64,000 nucleotides of DNA, from the NCBI GenBank assembly GCA_943735955.1, contig OX030955.1, forward strand, positions 2,186,734 to 2,250,733. The letters are read 5' to 3'. The stretch comes from Piscicola geometra. Taxonomy: Eukaryota; Annelida; Clitellata; Hirudinida; Piscicolidae. The notes beneath the pieces were generated by a model. The model made no database searches and was not told the origin of the DNA. It saw only the letters and a list, made by a program, of their open reading frames with translations. Both the position numbers and the translations under genes were made by a program. Below, piece after piece: positions 41,101 to 53,524 of this stretch. Numbering within the stretch: position 1 is the first letter of the stretch; each line of letters opens with the position of its first letter.

Positions 41101-43961
41101 TTTTGTTTTAAGTTTAAAAAAAATGAAATCGTGTATGTCAACTTTAATCGAATAATATTGAACTACACAATATAAATATTTTTTAAACTAAAACAAAATT
41201 TAATCCCACAAGAGGTTAGGGTTAGCTTAGGTATAAATACGTGTGTTGAATTATTTTGTGTTTTCAATTTTTTGAAAATGATTGATGTTTATTAGTTCTA
41301 CTTTTGATAGCCTGTTTCAAGTTATGTGATTGTGTTCTTTCAAAAGCGTGAACTCATTAATTCCAAGAAGTATTTTGGTGCAAATTTATATTTATACATA
41401 TTTATATATATATTATTGATATATTTGACAAAAGCGTCAAAAGAAATATATATTAGTAATATTATTACAGTGTTGAGTGAATGTTTTAATCGTAGTATTA
41501 AAATATAAAAACAGTTGAAGCGTTGAAACAAGCGTTTTACAGCCTTAAAGATTTTGTTTTATTTTTAAAGACTGAAAGATTTATAGTTAATAATTTATGA
41601 TTAAGAATGAAATTGAAAGTTAAGATTCTTATATTTCAAAATTTTTCATCAACAAAATTTAAAGCGTGTTTTAAATATTTAAATTCAAGATATCTAGTGT
41701 TAAAGGCTACAAAGGAAGCTTTCAAAGCTTTTAGCAGGCGCGTGTGTGTTTGAAACACAACATTCTTTTTTATACTCGAAGTTCATTAAAACAAAAATAC
41801 TATTATCAAAACTACCAAGTGTTACAATCTTTTTTCCCCATTTATAATTCTACTCTAACCACTTTCTACCTAAAACACTTCTATTTTTTTTCTTTTTTTT
41901 AATGGCACAAAAACGTTGAATTAATTGATTTTCTTACTTATATTAATAACTTTAAAAATATGTATAAAAAAAAAAGTATTAGTTAATAACTGCACTAACC
42001 ATCTAGCATCAAACCAAATGCACCCTAAACCACGTAAAACCTCCCACCAACCTCCCACAAACCTCCCATCAACCTTCCACCAACCTCCCACCAACCTCCC
42101 ACCAACCTCCCACCAACCTCCCACCAACCTCCCACCAACCTCCCACCAACCTCCCATCAACCTTCCACCAACCTCCCACCAACCTCCCACCAACCTCCCA
42201 CCAACGAACCCAACAAACAGTTTGCGAGTGCAACGGGCACACGCGCAGATGCCGCTTCAGCAGGGAACTATACGAAATGTCTTCGAGGAAAGAGGGAGCG
42301 ACCTGCCTCCGTTGCGGCCACCACACCACAGGCCGCCACTGCCACTACTGCCAGAGAGGCTACAGACGACACCCTGCCAGACCCATTTGGCACCGATCGG
42401 CCTGCATACGTGAGTGGAGGAAATTATTATTTTTGCTTTTAATTTAATGCTTCCAATACTTCCAATCAGTTTTAATATAACTCTTTGCGATTATTATTGA
42501 ATAAAATCTAATTGTTTACAATTTCAAAGATTAAAACGCATACTCATTGTTTCATTTGCACACTAGCGTGCAACTGCCACGTTCTGGGCTCCAAGGGTTT
42601 CTGGTGCAACCCTGTGACGGGACAGTGCGTGTGCAAGGAGGGGGTGGGTGCTTTGAGGTGCCACACCTGCCTGCCTGGCTACCACCAAAATAGGTCTCCC
42701 ACCCATCCTTGTGTGAGGACTCCAGGTGGGTTGAGTGAAGGCTTCAACTATCTTGCAGCAATTATCCTTTTAAGGGTGTTGGACTAAGAGTTCTATTTTG
42801 TTTATTTTGTAGTTTGAGATTATTTTTCGACAAGAAAATTTGAAAAAAAAGACTAATGTGAATAACAACTACTGTGTTCGACACAGCCGATAACCGGACA
42901 GTTGATCTGAAGAGCGACCAACACAAAAAGAGAAACACCGATAAAAGTTTTAAAACATTGTTTTTCATTTTGAAAATCAGTATCATTTTATAAGTTTTAT
43001 TGGTGAAAAATATTGAATCAAAAAATTTAGAGCTTACAATTAAGAATAAATAAATTTAAAGATTCCATTCTCTGTACGGAGTGCTCGAGCAAGGCCCGTC
43101 TGAAACTTGACGTGTTTTGTCAAAGCAAATATGGTGAGAAAGCCCTTCTAAACCATAGTGTAAAATTATTTGTGAAAAAACTATTTTCCAATGAGTTGTT
43201 CTCAATCAAATTTTCAATCGTGAAAAACCCATGCATTTAAACTTTCAATTGGAAGTGATAAAGGCGACGCTGGAAAGGGTGGAGCGGAAAGAGAGATGGG
43301 CGTGGCTGGGTCTTTACATCGAGCACAGCTACAAGCACAAGGACGGGAAGGTGCAGAAGAGGCGAGGAGAAGTCTTCATGAGGCGGACCATCTACGACTG
43401 CAACTGCCTCACTTCCTTCAAGGTTCTTAAGAATGAATAACATATTTTTAGTTTTAAGATTGATGTCAAAGTATTGGTGGTAAAAATATTCTAGAATTGG
43501 TCAAGTTAATGCTTAAATTTAAGAGCTCGTACGAGTTTAAGCCACGTTAAAACTCTTCGTCGTTTTATTGTAATACAACTTTGTATTGTATTGTATTTGA
43601 TTTAATACAACTCTTTCAGTTGAACCAGACGTATTTGATTCTGTCGAGGGCCGAAGAAGACCTCTCAAGGCAACACTTCGAAGACACAAGCGACTACGAC
43701 GAAGAATTCAAACACTCGCACCTCCTCGGCCTCCCAGAAATGCTTCTTTCCAGCCGGCAAACACCGACGGACCTGCAGCCAGTTGGCGCCAACGCACAGA
43801 GTAGAATACTGAGCGGAGTCACAAAGCTTTCTTCTTCCCCCAAGCCCTTCGGCATCACGGAGAAGGATTTGGTGCTGGAGTGGAAAGGCTCGATGACAAA
43901 GGTGCTCATCAGAATGGTGAGGAACCAACAGAGAGGGTCGTGTGCCAGCTTTCTGGTGTGA
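38196..43961 (+). CDS. netrin: Netrin (secreted axon guidance cue)
   Basis: Secreted laminin-related ligand for DCC/UNC-5 receptors that guides axons and cells. Ten exons agree in phase: 38,196-38,290, 38,488-38,731, 38,889-40,222, 40,382-40,500, 40,972-41,055, 42,221-42,409, 42,567-42,725, 43,062-43,133, 43,256-43,422 and 43,620-43,961, giving 934 residues. Exon 1 is a signal peptide ([19 protein letters not shown]). Domain VI begins [20 protein letters not shown] and includes [28 protein letters not shown] and [14 protein letters not shown]. Three laminin EGF modules follow ([52 protein letters not shown]), then the C345C/NTR module ([29 protein letters not shown]). Netrins are usually about 600 residues; the excess lies mainly in exon 3. 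Confidence 0.96.
38889..40222 (+). CDS. netrin: Netrin domain VI exon with large insertion
   Basis: This 1,334-nt exon encodes most of the laminin N-terminal domain. Against vertebrate netrin-1, two regions have no counterpart: about 60 residues between PTCW and NVNLTIRFG, and roughly 200 residues between [10 protein letters not shown] and [20 protein letters not shown]. The second insertion is Lys/Asn/Ser-rich and carries a Cys cluster, [20 protein letters not shown] (39,690-39,750). The reading frame is uninterrupted through both insertions, so they are not introns carrying stops. Confidence 0.92.
42047..42205. repeat. 11-bp minisatellite (ACCAACCTCCC)n
   Basis: About 14 copies, a few with ATCAACCTTCC variants, ending 15 bp before the acceptor of netrin exon 42,221-42,409. 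The tract from 42,007 to 42,218 has no AG on the coding strand. Confidence 0.97.
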
Positions 43962-46324
43962 GGGTGGTGGTAGTATTGTGTGGCGCATGGGGTGGTTTGA
44001 TTGTGTATGTGGGGCATTTGTTGGTGCATGGGATGCGTGTATGTGTGATTGTATGTGTGTGGCACGGTGTTTGTGTAATTTTCAGAGAGGGGAGGGTTTT
44101 GTGTTTAAATGGTAGACGAAACTTCAAGAGTTGTTGAAAGTATGTTGTGAGGGTGGAGACGAAGAGTGAAAATAGTTTGAAATGTTAATTTGAATCTAAA
44201 ATATTAGAAAGATGTGTTGAGGAGATGCAGATCGCACGTAAAGTGCGAGTTATCGATACAATTCAGTTTGATTGCTTGTTGATTGGTCTGAGAGCAGAAG
44301 TTGCAGGGTTGATGATTAGGGTATGACGGATGGAATGCTTGCATTGATCGATTGACTCACCATGTGCTCCTTCCTTCCTTCCTTCCTTCCTGACGGCTCA
44401 TAACGATCTTCAATCATTCAGTGCAAGCTCCGATTCGATACGGAAGTGCTCTCGAAGCTCTCGAAGCTTCAAACATATCAATCTACCCTCGCTGTATTTT
44501 AGCATTTATTCTTACTTTTTGTTATGAACTTCTATGTTATTTTTACTCTTTTTTGGGATTATTTACGAAAAAACATTTTTAAATGCAAACACGTGAAGAT
44601 AAAAATGCGTGAAAATGATTTTATTGTCAAAATAACTGTCGGAAAGTTGAAACCCGGTCATGGTTAAGATCTATGAAGCGTTTTTTCAGGCTTTAGACGT
44701 GAAATGTTTTTTTAATGATATTCTAAAAAATATATAAAATAGCGAATAATTCTTCAAAAATAAGATTTAGGTATATATTCAAAAAAGAGGCAAAAAGACG
44801 ATAATGGTAGAAAACCCTCCATCCACCGCGCAAAAGTAATTTCTGAATAAGATTCAAAATGGTCCACACCTGGCCGAGAGAAAGGTGCATAACTTAAAAC
44901 GTATTCGACGGAGAATGGTAAATACTCCTAAAAAACCTTTCTGCGATCAACCTTTAGTTTTAATTGCCAAAAATCTATAGAATATTTTCGAAGAATTCAG
45001 ATAACTAATAAATAAGTTTTATTATTTTTTAAATAATTCAAATTAACTACATTTTCTTTCAGTTCGTGACACTTCCTGACGATAGATAAGATCTTTAAAG
45101 GAACACTTAAATGGAAAAGACGAAAAAAATAACTCTAAAAATACTTTAAAATAAATATTAAACTACATAAATGATACAAGAGGATATCTTAGAAGTATAT
45201 CGGTTCGCATAATTGTTTGAAGCATGCTGGTAAAAGTAAGGCAGTTTGAACTGAGTCTCCAACAAGTATACAAACATGCACACAAAGAAGAAGAAAAACA
45301 TACATAGAAGCAAACAAACATACAAACATACATACAAAACATACGCTTGTAAGTATACGTACAACCACCTTAGGACTTCATTGAATAGGTCCGCAGGTTT
45401 TCATTTGATACTATTTTAATCCATAAACTTTAATACTTTTTTCTAAAAAATAGTTTCATAGGATAATATATTAATATCTAAAAACCTTGAAATTATTATT
45501 CGAAGCTATAATCTACAATATATGTATTATTCTTAATACTTCTTAATATGTATCAAGCTAAATACATTTAAATCCTCAATATTTATTAAACATTTTAAGT
45601 TTCTTAATTCGAGATTTCGTTTGGTGGATGGCTTTTTAAGGGGCACGCGGACTTAAGCGATTAACGCGGGAGAAGTGGCGTTGTAGAGTTGAAGTTAGTC
45701 TGCATGAGAAGGAGGAATGAGAGGGTCTTAACAATGGCACGTTTGAGTTTGTGAAAAGTTACGAGAAATATGAAGTGAAAACAAAATAAATAAATGGTAA
45801 AAAAGCGTGAATGACGTTGATGAATGAGTGAAATGGAAATTAAATGCTTATGATTGATTATTTTCGCAGATGGATTATCCGATTTAAAAGGAAAACTAGA
45901 AAAACAATATGAAAATATTTGTTGAAGTAATTCTCAACCATTAATTTTACCAAAATAACGGCATTACATACTTCAAAAAAATAAAATAATTAAGGAAATA
46001 GATTGTGATGCTTTAAAATTAAAGTCGAATGTGGAAAATGCTATAGTTGAAGGTCTAACTGAAACGGATTGCTGGCTTATCGTGGAAACAAACAACGAAT
46101 TAAGCGAATTCATAAATAGAAAGAACAACTCTCAATTCCTGAACGCAGGCTATGAAATAGAGTAATGATAAACTAAGGTGGCTGAGACGAAATCGATGAT
46201 TCATACTTTTTATTAAAAAACTAATTGAAATGGACTGAAACTTCATCAAAACAAAATGATCAGAACGTATTTTGTAGATTTTTTGCACGCAGTACTGCAT
46301 GGGCTCGGACATAAGTGAGTGAGT
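43962..46324. other. Convergent spacer between netrin and the giant gene
   Basis: Holds both 3' ends. A possible netrin AATAAA lies at 45,007-45,012 and a giant-gene AATAAA (minus) at 46,209-46,214, about 110 nt past its stop. A CCTT run is at 44,374-44,392. An unassigned plus-strand frame of about 68 codons (45,957-46,163, including ENAIVEGLTETDCWLIVETN) looks more protein-like than its neighbours but has no family I recognise. Confidence 0.5.
46209..46214 (-). terminator. Polyadenylation signal of the giant gene
   Basis: AATAAA on the minus strand about 110 nt downstream of the stop codon at 46,325-46,327. Confidence 0.6.
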
Positions 46325-48441
46325 TTAAATATTATGCATGGGGAAGTGGTGAGAGGGGAATGGAGGGAAGGTGGAGGACTGCTGGTTGAAGAACGAGTTG
46401 AAGTCATGAGCAGGTGTGGTGTTGCTGCTGCGGTTGTTGTTGTTGTTGAGGTTGTTGTTGTAGTTGAGGTGTTGTTGGTAGTAGGCAGAGTGGAAGTTGT
46501 TGACGACGGCTTCAGAGGCAGCAGCGGATGCAGAAGATGAGACGGATGAAGACGGAGACAAGTGAAGGGAACGGTGGTGGTGGTGGTGGTGAGGGTTGGG
46601 AGGGGTGTAGTGGAAGGGCGGCAAGAGGTAGGGGTCGGAGTGGTTGAAGAAGGGAGAGAAGGAGAGTGAGTGTTGATGGGCGGGGTTTTGGTTGCAGGCA
46701 GCCAGCATCATCTTCTCCTGCTCGCTGCTGCTGTAGTCTGTCTTGGTGGCACTGCCGCCGAAGTACGAGTCGGATGGAGGGTAGTTGTGCATGCCCTTGT
46801 GAGCACTTGCCTTGTTGCTGCTGCTGTTGTTGTTGCTATTGTTGTTGTTGTTAGGTGACTTGTTGCTGTTGCTGCTGTTGCTGGTGAGGGAAGACTTTCC
46901 AGGGAAGATGTTGTAGTGGAGGTATGGCGAGAAGCTCTCAACGGAAGCAGACTTGCTAGGGGAGAAGGGAGGAATGTTGAAGAAGGGAGAGAGGTTGTCG
47001 AGGAAGGGAGAGGCAGTGTAGTTGGAGATGACAGGCGCTTTTTTAGTGGGCGGCTGTTGCTGCTTGTGCGTGAATGAAGACGAAGAAGAGGTCGACGATG
47101 CCCTGTCGTCGCTAGAGTGGTGGGTGGAGAGCGCTTGTGGCGTGTGGTCAGCGAGGCTCAACAGGCGCTGGTCTGGAGAGGTCTTTTGGGCTGGATCCCT
47201 GGAGAGGGCGTGTGAGGAGGAGGGGAAGGAGGGAAAGTCTCTGAAGAAGGAAAGAGGATTCGATTCGAAGGAGAAGGCAGCGTTGAAACGCGAGGGGGAG
47301 TACCTGTCCAGATTGAATTGGGGATTGTAGTAGGAGTTGTTGTAGTAGTACTGGTAGTTGTTGTACGGGTTCTTCATGTCCATGTGTTTATAGTTGTTGC
47401 TGTTGTTGCTATTGCTGTTGTTGTTGTAGGCATTCTTGGAGTGGTGGTTGTTGTTGTGCTTGTTGTCGTCAACTTTGTCTGTTTTCTTGTTCTGACAATC
47501 ACTCAACTGTTTCCCTTCTCCTTTATTGCCTCGGCCATTGTCACTGTCACTCATACTATTTGTGTTGTTGTGTTTATTACTATTACTATGATGATTATGA
47601 TGACGATTATTGTTATTATTATTGATTTTATTGCTCAGGCTTTCACTCCTCGTCTCTCCATCATAGGTATTCTTGGAAGGTTTGCTGCACGAAGAACTCA
47701 TCTTGCTATTCAAACCAGAAGCCTTATTATTACTACTGTTATTATTAGCATTATTATGGCTTTTGTTGCTATTCCTATGAGCACCTGGGGGGTTATTCTT
47801 GGCGTCATTATCCTCCCCGGAAACGCATTCGACTTTGCTGTAATTGCAATCCCCCTTCCTATAATCAAACTCAGCGCTACAGCCACTAATACTACTACTA
47901 ATACTATTATTATTAATATTATTAATATTATTATACTTAAGGGCACTATTATCATTATCATTATTACTATTATTGAAGTTAAAGAAGTTATTATTATTAA
48001 TATTATTATGACTATTATCACTGTCATTGTCATTGTCATTGTTGTTGTTGTTGTTGTCATTGTTGTTGTTGTTGTTGAGATGACTTTCCTTTCTTGAAGT
48101 GAGAACGTTTTCGTGACTGACGTCACTCTTTGTGTTGTTCTTGCTCTCACCCTTTTTATCGCCTTTGTCAACGCGATGATGATAATGATCATCATCATTA
48201 CTATCATTGTTGTTGTTGTTGTTATAGTTACTATTTTTGTTGTTATTTTCTTTATAGAAATCCATGGGGGCGTTGCTAAGGTAATTCTCGTTAGTCTTGT
48301 TAGGTGCTTCTTTGTAACGTTCATTACTGCTGATTGTCTCTGCATTCTGATCATCGTTGAAGACATTTTTGTTGTTGTTGTTACTATTATAAATGTTTTT
48401 GTTTTTGTTGTTGTTGAGGCGTGGAATCGAGTCATGAGCAA
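46325..48441 (-). CDS. C-terminal exon of the giant gene
   Basis: The acceptor CACTCAG joins in phase (G plus TT) to the preceding exon, giving SKQVAHDSIPRL. About 705 codons. The first half is Asn/Asp/Lys-rich; the second half is Ser/Pro/Phe-rich with repeated aromatic motifs (NPLSFFRDFPSFP, PFLDNLSPFFNIPPFSPS, SFSPFFNHSDPYLLPPFHY) and a His run, ending FPPFPSHHFPMHNI. The regularly spaced aromatics in a disordered context resemble phase-separating tails. Confidence 0.85.
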
Positions 48442-51400
48442 CTGAGTGATGATAAATGAAGAAATGTTTTTTATCTAATAAAAATATAAGTTAATTAGAT
48501 CACATATGACTTTTATACATTTATTATTTTCTAAAAATAACGACTTTAACTTATATGAGCGATTTATGGGATGGTGCAACTTGTGGTGCGTGAAAATAAA
48601 ATATTCACTTTTAAAATTTTTATATCTATCAAAAAATCTTCACTGACACCCTCCTCCATCCACTCACACCCCCCTCCATCCACTGACACCCCCCTCCATC
48701 CACTCACACCTCCTTCCATCGAGTGCCACCCACTCACCTTGCTTGGAGACCTCTAGCAGGGCACTCCTGGCTGCCTGGACACTCGCCTTGGAGGCAGCCC
48801 TGCCCACCTCAGCCCTGCCACCCATGCCCCGTGCCAGGGTCGCCAGGTTGGAGTGCTGAGCCCGCACTTTGGAAGGGTTTGCCACTTTGGAGATGTTTTC
48901 TCTGGCTGGTGGAACTTCCCCCGACGTCTGTGTGTCTTTCGCCTTGGGATGACTGTCAGTAATGCCTGGAAGGTCCAATTCGCAAGATTTCCCTGAATTA
49001 TTTGAGTCCGTTCTGTCTTTCGTGGCATGTGCGACTTGGTTTCTGCTGCTGTTGCCATGGGTGACGCCTTCTCTTACAGTGGTATGGTTGTCGAAAAGGC
49101 TCTTATATTGCCTGTTGTAGTCGTAACCATCGTCGTTATTGCTGCTCGTGTCAGCGATGCTCGATTTGCCTGCATCGTCATCAGCACCACTCCTCTCAGG
49201 GTCATCAGACTTTGCCATCTTGGGCTGCTTCAGAATAACAAACTTGCCTATCTTGTCGTTCTCACCGCCGTCACGCCTCCTCTTCAGAACGCCAGCAGCG
49301 TCCACTCCACGCTTGACACTGAAAACGACGTCAGCGCCTTCGGAAGACTCAAAAACGCCACTGTTTCTCAAGTTGCTGTTTCCGTAAACGACCCGGCTCC
49401 TATTTAGATCATCATCATCATACTCTTGCGTGCTGCTGGTAGTAGTAGTGGTGGTATCATAGCAGACGGCCTTGCCAGCTTCTTTGGCACTCACCTTGTC
49501 ACCCCTCCTTTTCTTCTTCTTGTGTCTGCCGGGAATTCCTGAAGTGTCTGTGCTGATGCTGTGCATCTGAACACTACTACTACCAGCACCACCACTGCCA
49601 CTACTACTACCAGCACCCCCACCACTACTACCATCACCACCACTACCACTACTACCACCATTGCCAGAACTATCCTTGTGAGCATCAGCCTCTGCGAACT
49701 TTGGAGTATTTGTGGTGTTGTCGCGGTCAGTGCTTGGCAGTTTGTCACTTGAAGGACTAAGTTTCAAAGCATCGGTAGAGGGCTTGTTGGACGCGACCAG
49801 AGGGGTGTAGTAGGAGTAGAAGGAGGAGGGAGGGAAGGATGGCATGGATGAAGCCATCCTGTCGAAGAGGCCCCCTCCTGTGTAGTCGCAGAGGAATGGG
49901 TAGGTGGAGAAGGTTGTTGAGGTTGTTGTGGTGGTGGAGGAGGATGTAATTGTTGTGGTGGTGGATGCAGTTGTTGTTGTGGTGGTGGATGCAGTTGTTG
50001 TTGTGAGAGTAACTCTTGAACTGACATCGTTGTTATCGTTGTTGTTGTTGCTATTTTCACTGATAGTCTTAAGCGAGTTGTCGTTGTTTGTGTTGTATTT
50101 ATTGTTGTTCGGTTGCACAGTGTAGTTGTGGTTATTTTTTCGTATCTTGACAGTGAGGGAAGGGTTGCATGGGAGAATGCCATTGCTGAGTGAACCCCCA
50201 CCCTCTTCCTTTCTTTCATCCCCTTTCCCTCCATTTCCTTTCCATCCATCCCCTCTCCCTCCATTTCCTTTCCCTCCATCCCCTTTCACTCCTCCATCCC
50301 TTTTAGACCTGGCAGCCTCTCCATCACCGCCTTCATCTGACGAGTTGTAGCAGATGCCTCTGTGCCTGGAACTCTTGACGCAAGCAGAGGTGCTGACAAC
50401 AACACTCACAGAACCCCTCGTGCTTGCAGTCGCACCTTGCACTGGTGCTCCTTTGGAGGCACTGCACACCACCACCACTGCTGCTGCTGCTGCTGCTTCA
50501 TTCAGGACCACAACATCGTTTGTGGAGTTGGCAGCAATGGCGTCTGTGTGGTGGTCGTCTTCATTGCTGGCAGTTTGCACCATAAACGCGTTGTCCTGCT
50601 GTTTGTGCTTCTTCTTGTGTTTGTGCGTCTTTTTCGATGCACGCTTGCCTTCTGTCTGTGTAGATGCTGATGTGTTTGCGTCATAATGCGCCGTCATCAC
50701 TGCATCTTTAATGTCATGGCAACCGTCATCATCAGCTCCACCGCCACCCATCTTTGCACCACCCTCCCTACCATCCCCACCCAAGTGTGCCTCAACACCC
50801 TTAACTACGTCACCATTCGAAGTATCATCATCATTACCACCATTATCAGCATCCATCTTCAACCTCTTCACTCCTCCAACACTCTTCTTTCCATCCGCAC
50901 TCTTCCTTTTCCTTTCTCTCTTCTTCTTCTTACCACCCCCACCACCACCACCACCATCACCACCACCACCACCAACACCACCATTAACACTCCCATCACC
51001 GACCACACCCACAAGACCATCGTGCGTGAACAAACTACTCACATTCGCCTCCTCCTCCTCCTCTTCTTCCTCCTCCTCCTCCTCTCCCTCCTCCTCCTCA
51101 TTCTTATTCTGAGCCTCCAACTTCTCGACAGAGATGACGTACTCCTGACAACTCTCAGGTGACAGGGGGTCAGACAGCCTCTTGCTCCTCCCCTTGCTCC
51201 TCCCCTTGCCCCTCCCCTTGCCCCTCCCCCTCGATGATGAATCTGTGTTGTCGTCTGCGGGTTTGCTGTTATCGTTGTTGTTGTTGTTGAAACTGGTGCT
51301 GCTATTTTCGTTGTTGTTGCTAGTGCTGTTGTTCTTGATACTGTTGTTGATATTGTCACTCTTATTGTTGTTGTTGTTGTTGTTGCAGGGAAGGTAGTTG

Positions 51401-52681
51401 CTGAGGAAGTTGAGTGGGTTGTCATGCGGGAAGGAGGCAGCGTCAGGGTGGTCGCATCCCCTGCTGAAGTCGATGACGTCAGTGGCGTTGGCAACAATGC
51501 TCTTCTTGGAGATGAGTGTTGCTGGTAGTGGTAGTAGTGGTGGTGGTGGTGATGGTGATGATGATGGAATAGTGTTGATGATGATGTTGCTTTTATCCTT
51601 TTTTTTAACACCCGATCTGCTACTCTTGGCGTTTTCATGGGTGGATTGAGAATCATTGTTGTTGTTACTATTGCCATTGTTTTCGGTATTGTTATTATCG
51701 TTATTTTTGTTGTTGTTGTTATCATCTTCATCGTAGGCATAAGGATCTGATTTATATTTATTTTTATTTCTGGAAGACCTTCTCGCTTTATTAACCTTAT
51801 TATTATTATTTCTATTATTACGATCATCATCATTACCACTTCTTTTGTTAGTCTTCTTGTTTGTTCTTTTCTTTGAAGCAACTCTCTCTAAACTCTCATT
51901 ATCATCATCACCACCCCCATCATCATTATCATCATCACCTCCTCCATCATTATCATTATCATTACCACCACCTACATGATCATCATCATCATCATCATCT
52001 TCATGAGCAGCATTAGAGGAGCTCTTATCCACCTTATCATGGTTTTTATTACAGACGCTCTGAGATGAAGTTTCTTTCTTATCAGAGAGATGATGGTGAT
52101 GTTGATGATGATGATGATGATTTTGGTGGTGCTGATGATGATGTTGTTGCTTCACGTAGTCTGTTGCATTGGCAGACGATAAGTCACTGGCACTATTACT
52201 ACCACCCATGCTGCCTTTCGGAGAAGCGGTTAATAGATTATAATGCTCCTCTTTGGTGGTGGTGTTGATGGTGCATTTGTTGTTGTTGGTGTTGTTGATG
52301 TTGATGTTGTAGTTACTATAGTTGTTGAGTGAGTCACTGCTGCTGAAGTTATTGTTAAGGGTGTGCATACCATTATTGGTATTAATTATATAATTTGCAT
52401 CGTTATCATGATATGAAAAGTGAAGATTATTATGCATATTATTGTAATTATTATTGTAATTATTATTATTATTATTATTAATGTTGTTGTTATCCACCTT
52501 GTCATTCTCCTCATTAATTACTTTTTTGTTGCTCGCTTTGGAGCTCTTCTTCTTCCTCATCTTCTTATTGCCTCTAGAAGGAGCTTTGATATCACTATCA
52601 ATTCCTTGCTGAGGATCATGATGATGATTATGATTTGTATTATTGTGATTTATGTAACTATTGTAATTATTTAAACTCATA

Positions 52682-52712
<31 letters not shown>

Positions 52713-52852
52713 CATTTCTCTTATTATGACTACTATTTTTATCCTCTTTAAAGCCACAAGAAACTGAGGTGTCGGTAGTGATGTTGTGGACAACCGCATC
52801 GATAACAGGATCGTCATTGGAGATAACGGTGGTGCTGGTGGTAGTAGCAGCC

Positions 52853-52943
<91 letters not shown>

Positions 52944-53485
52944 CAGCAGCAAGAGAGTTGGCGAAGGTGGATGCAGGCAATGCTGGGGAGGGAACTGCTG
53001 CAGACAGCCTTTCAAAGAAACCGATGCCAGCTTCCAAAACATTGATGTTGCTGTTGTTTTCTTTAAAATGTTCCACATTTCCACAGGTATCATCAACTGG
53101 ATCCACAATACGAAGACCATTCTCCTCATCATTATCATCATCGACACCCCTCCTTTCATAATCATCACCACCAACACCACCATCAACACCACCTCCTAGG
53201 TTACCATAGTCATACTTCAGAGACCTTTTATACGCTGATGAAACCACAGGTGTGCTCATCAACATGCCTACAGGACTTGCAGCCCTGTGCATGGGTGTGG
53301 TGGCACTGACGGCCTGCCAGTCGTACGAGGGCCGAGGTGTCATCGGGTGCATTCGGATCAGGTCCGAAAAGTCCGTTATGTCCTGTTGGTTCTCGTCCAC
53401 CATTTCGAGTGTCGGATCGGTGGGTGCTGATTGTAGTGGTTGTAGTGGTTGTTGAGGAAGAGTGTTGTTGCTTTCGACTTGGTTA

Positions 53486-53524
<39 letters not shown>

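Noticed and set aside
47318..48445. Val/Ile-rich plus-strand frames as a membrane protein
   Set aside because: Antisense shadow of the Asn/Asp codon repeats of the giant gene C-terminal exon; hydrophobic Val and Ile runs come from complementing AAC, AAT and GAT.
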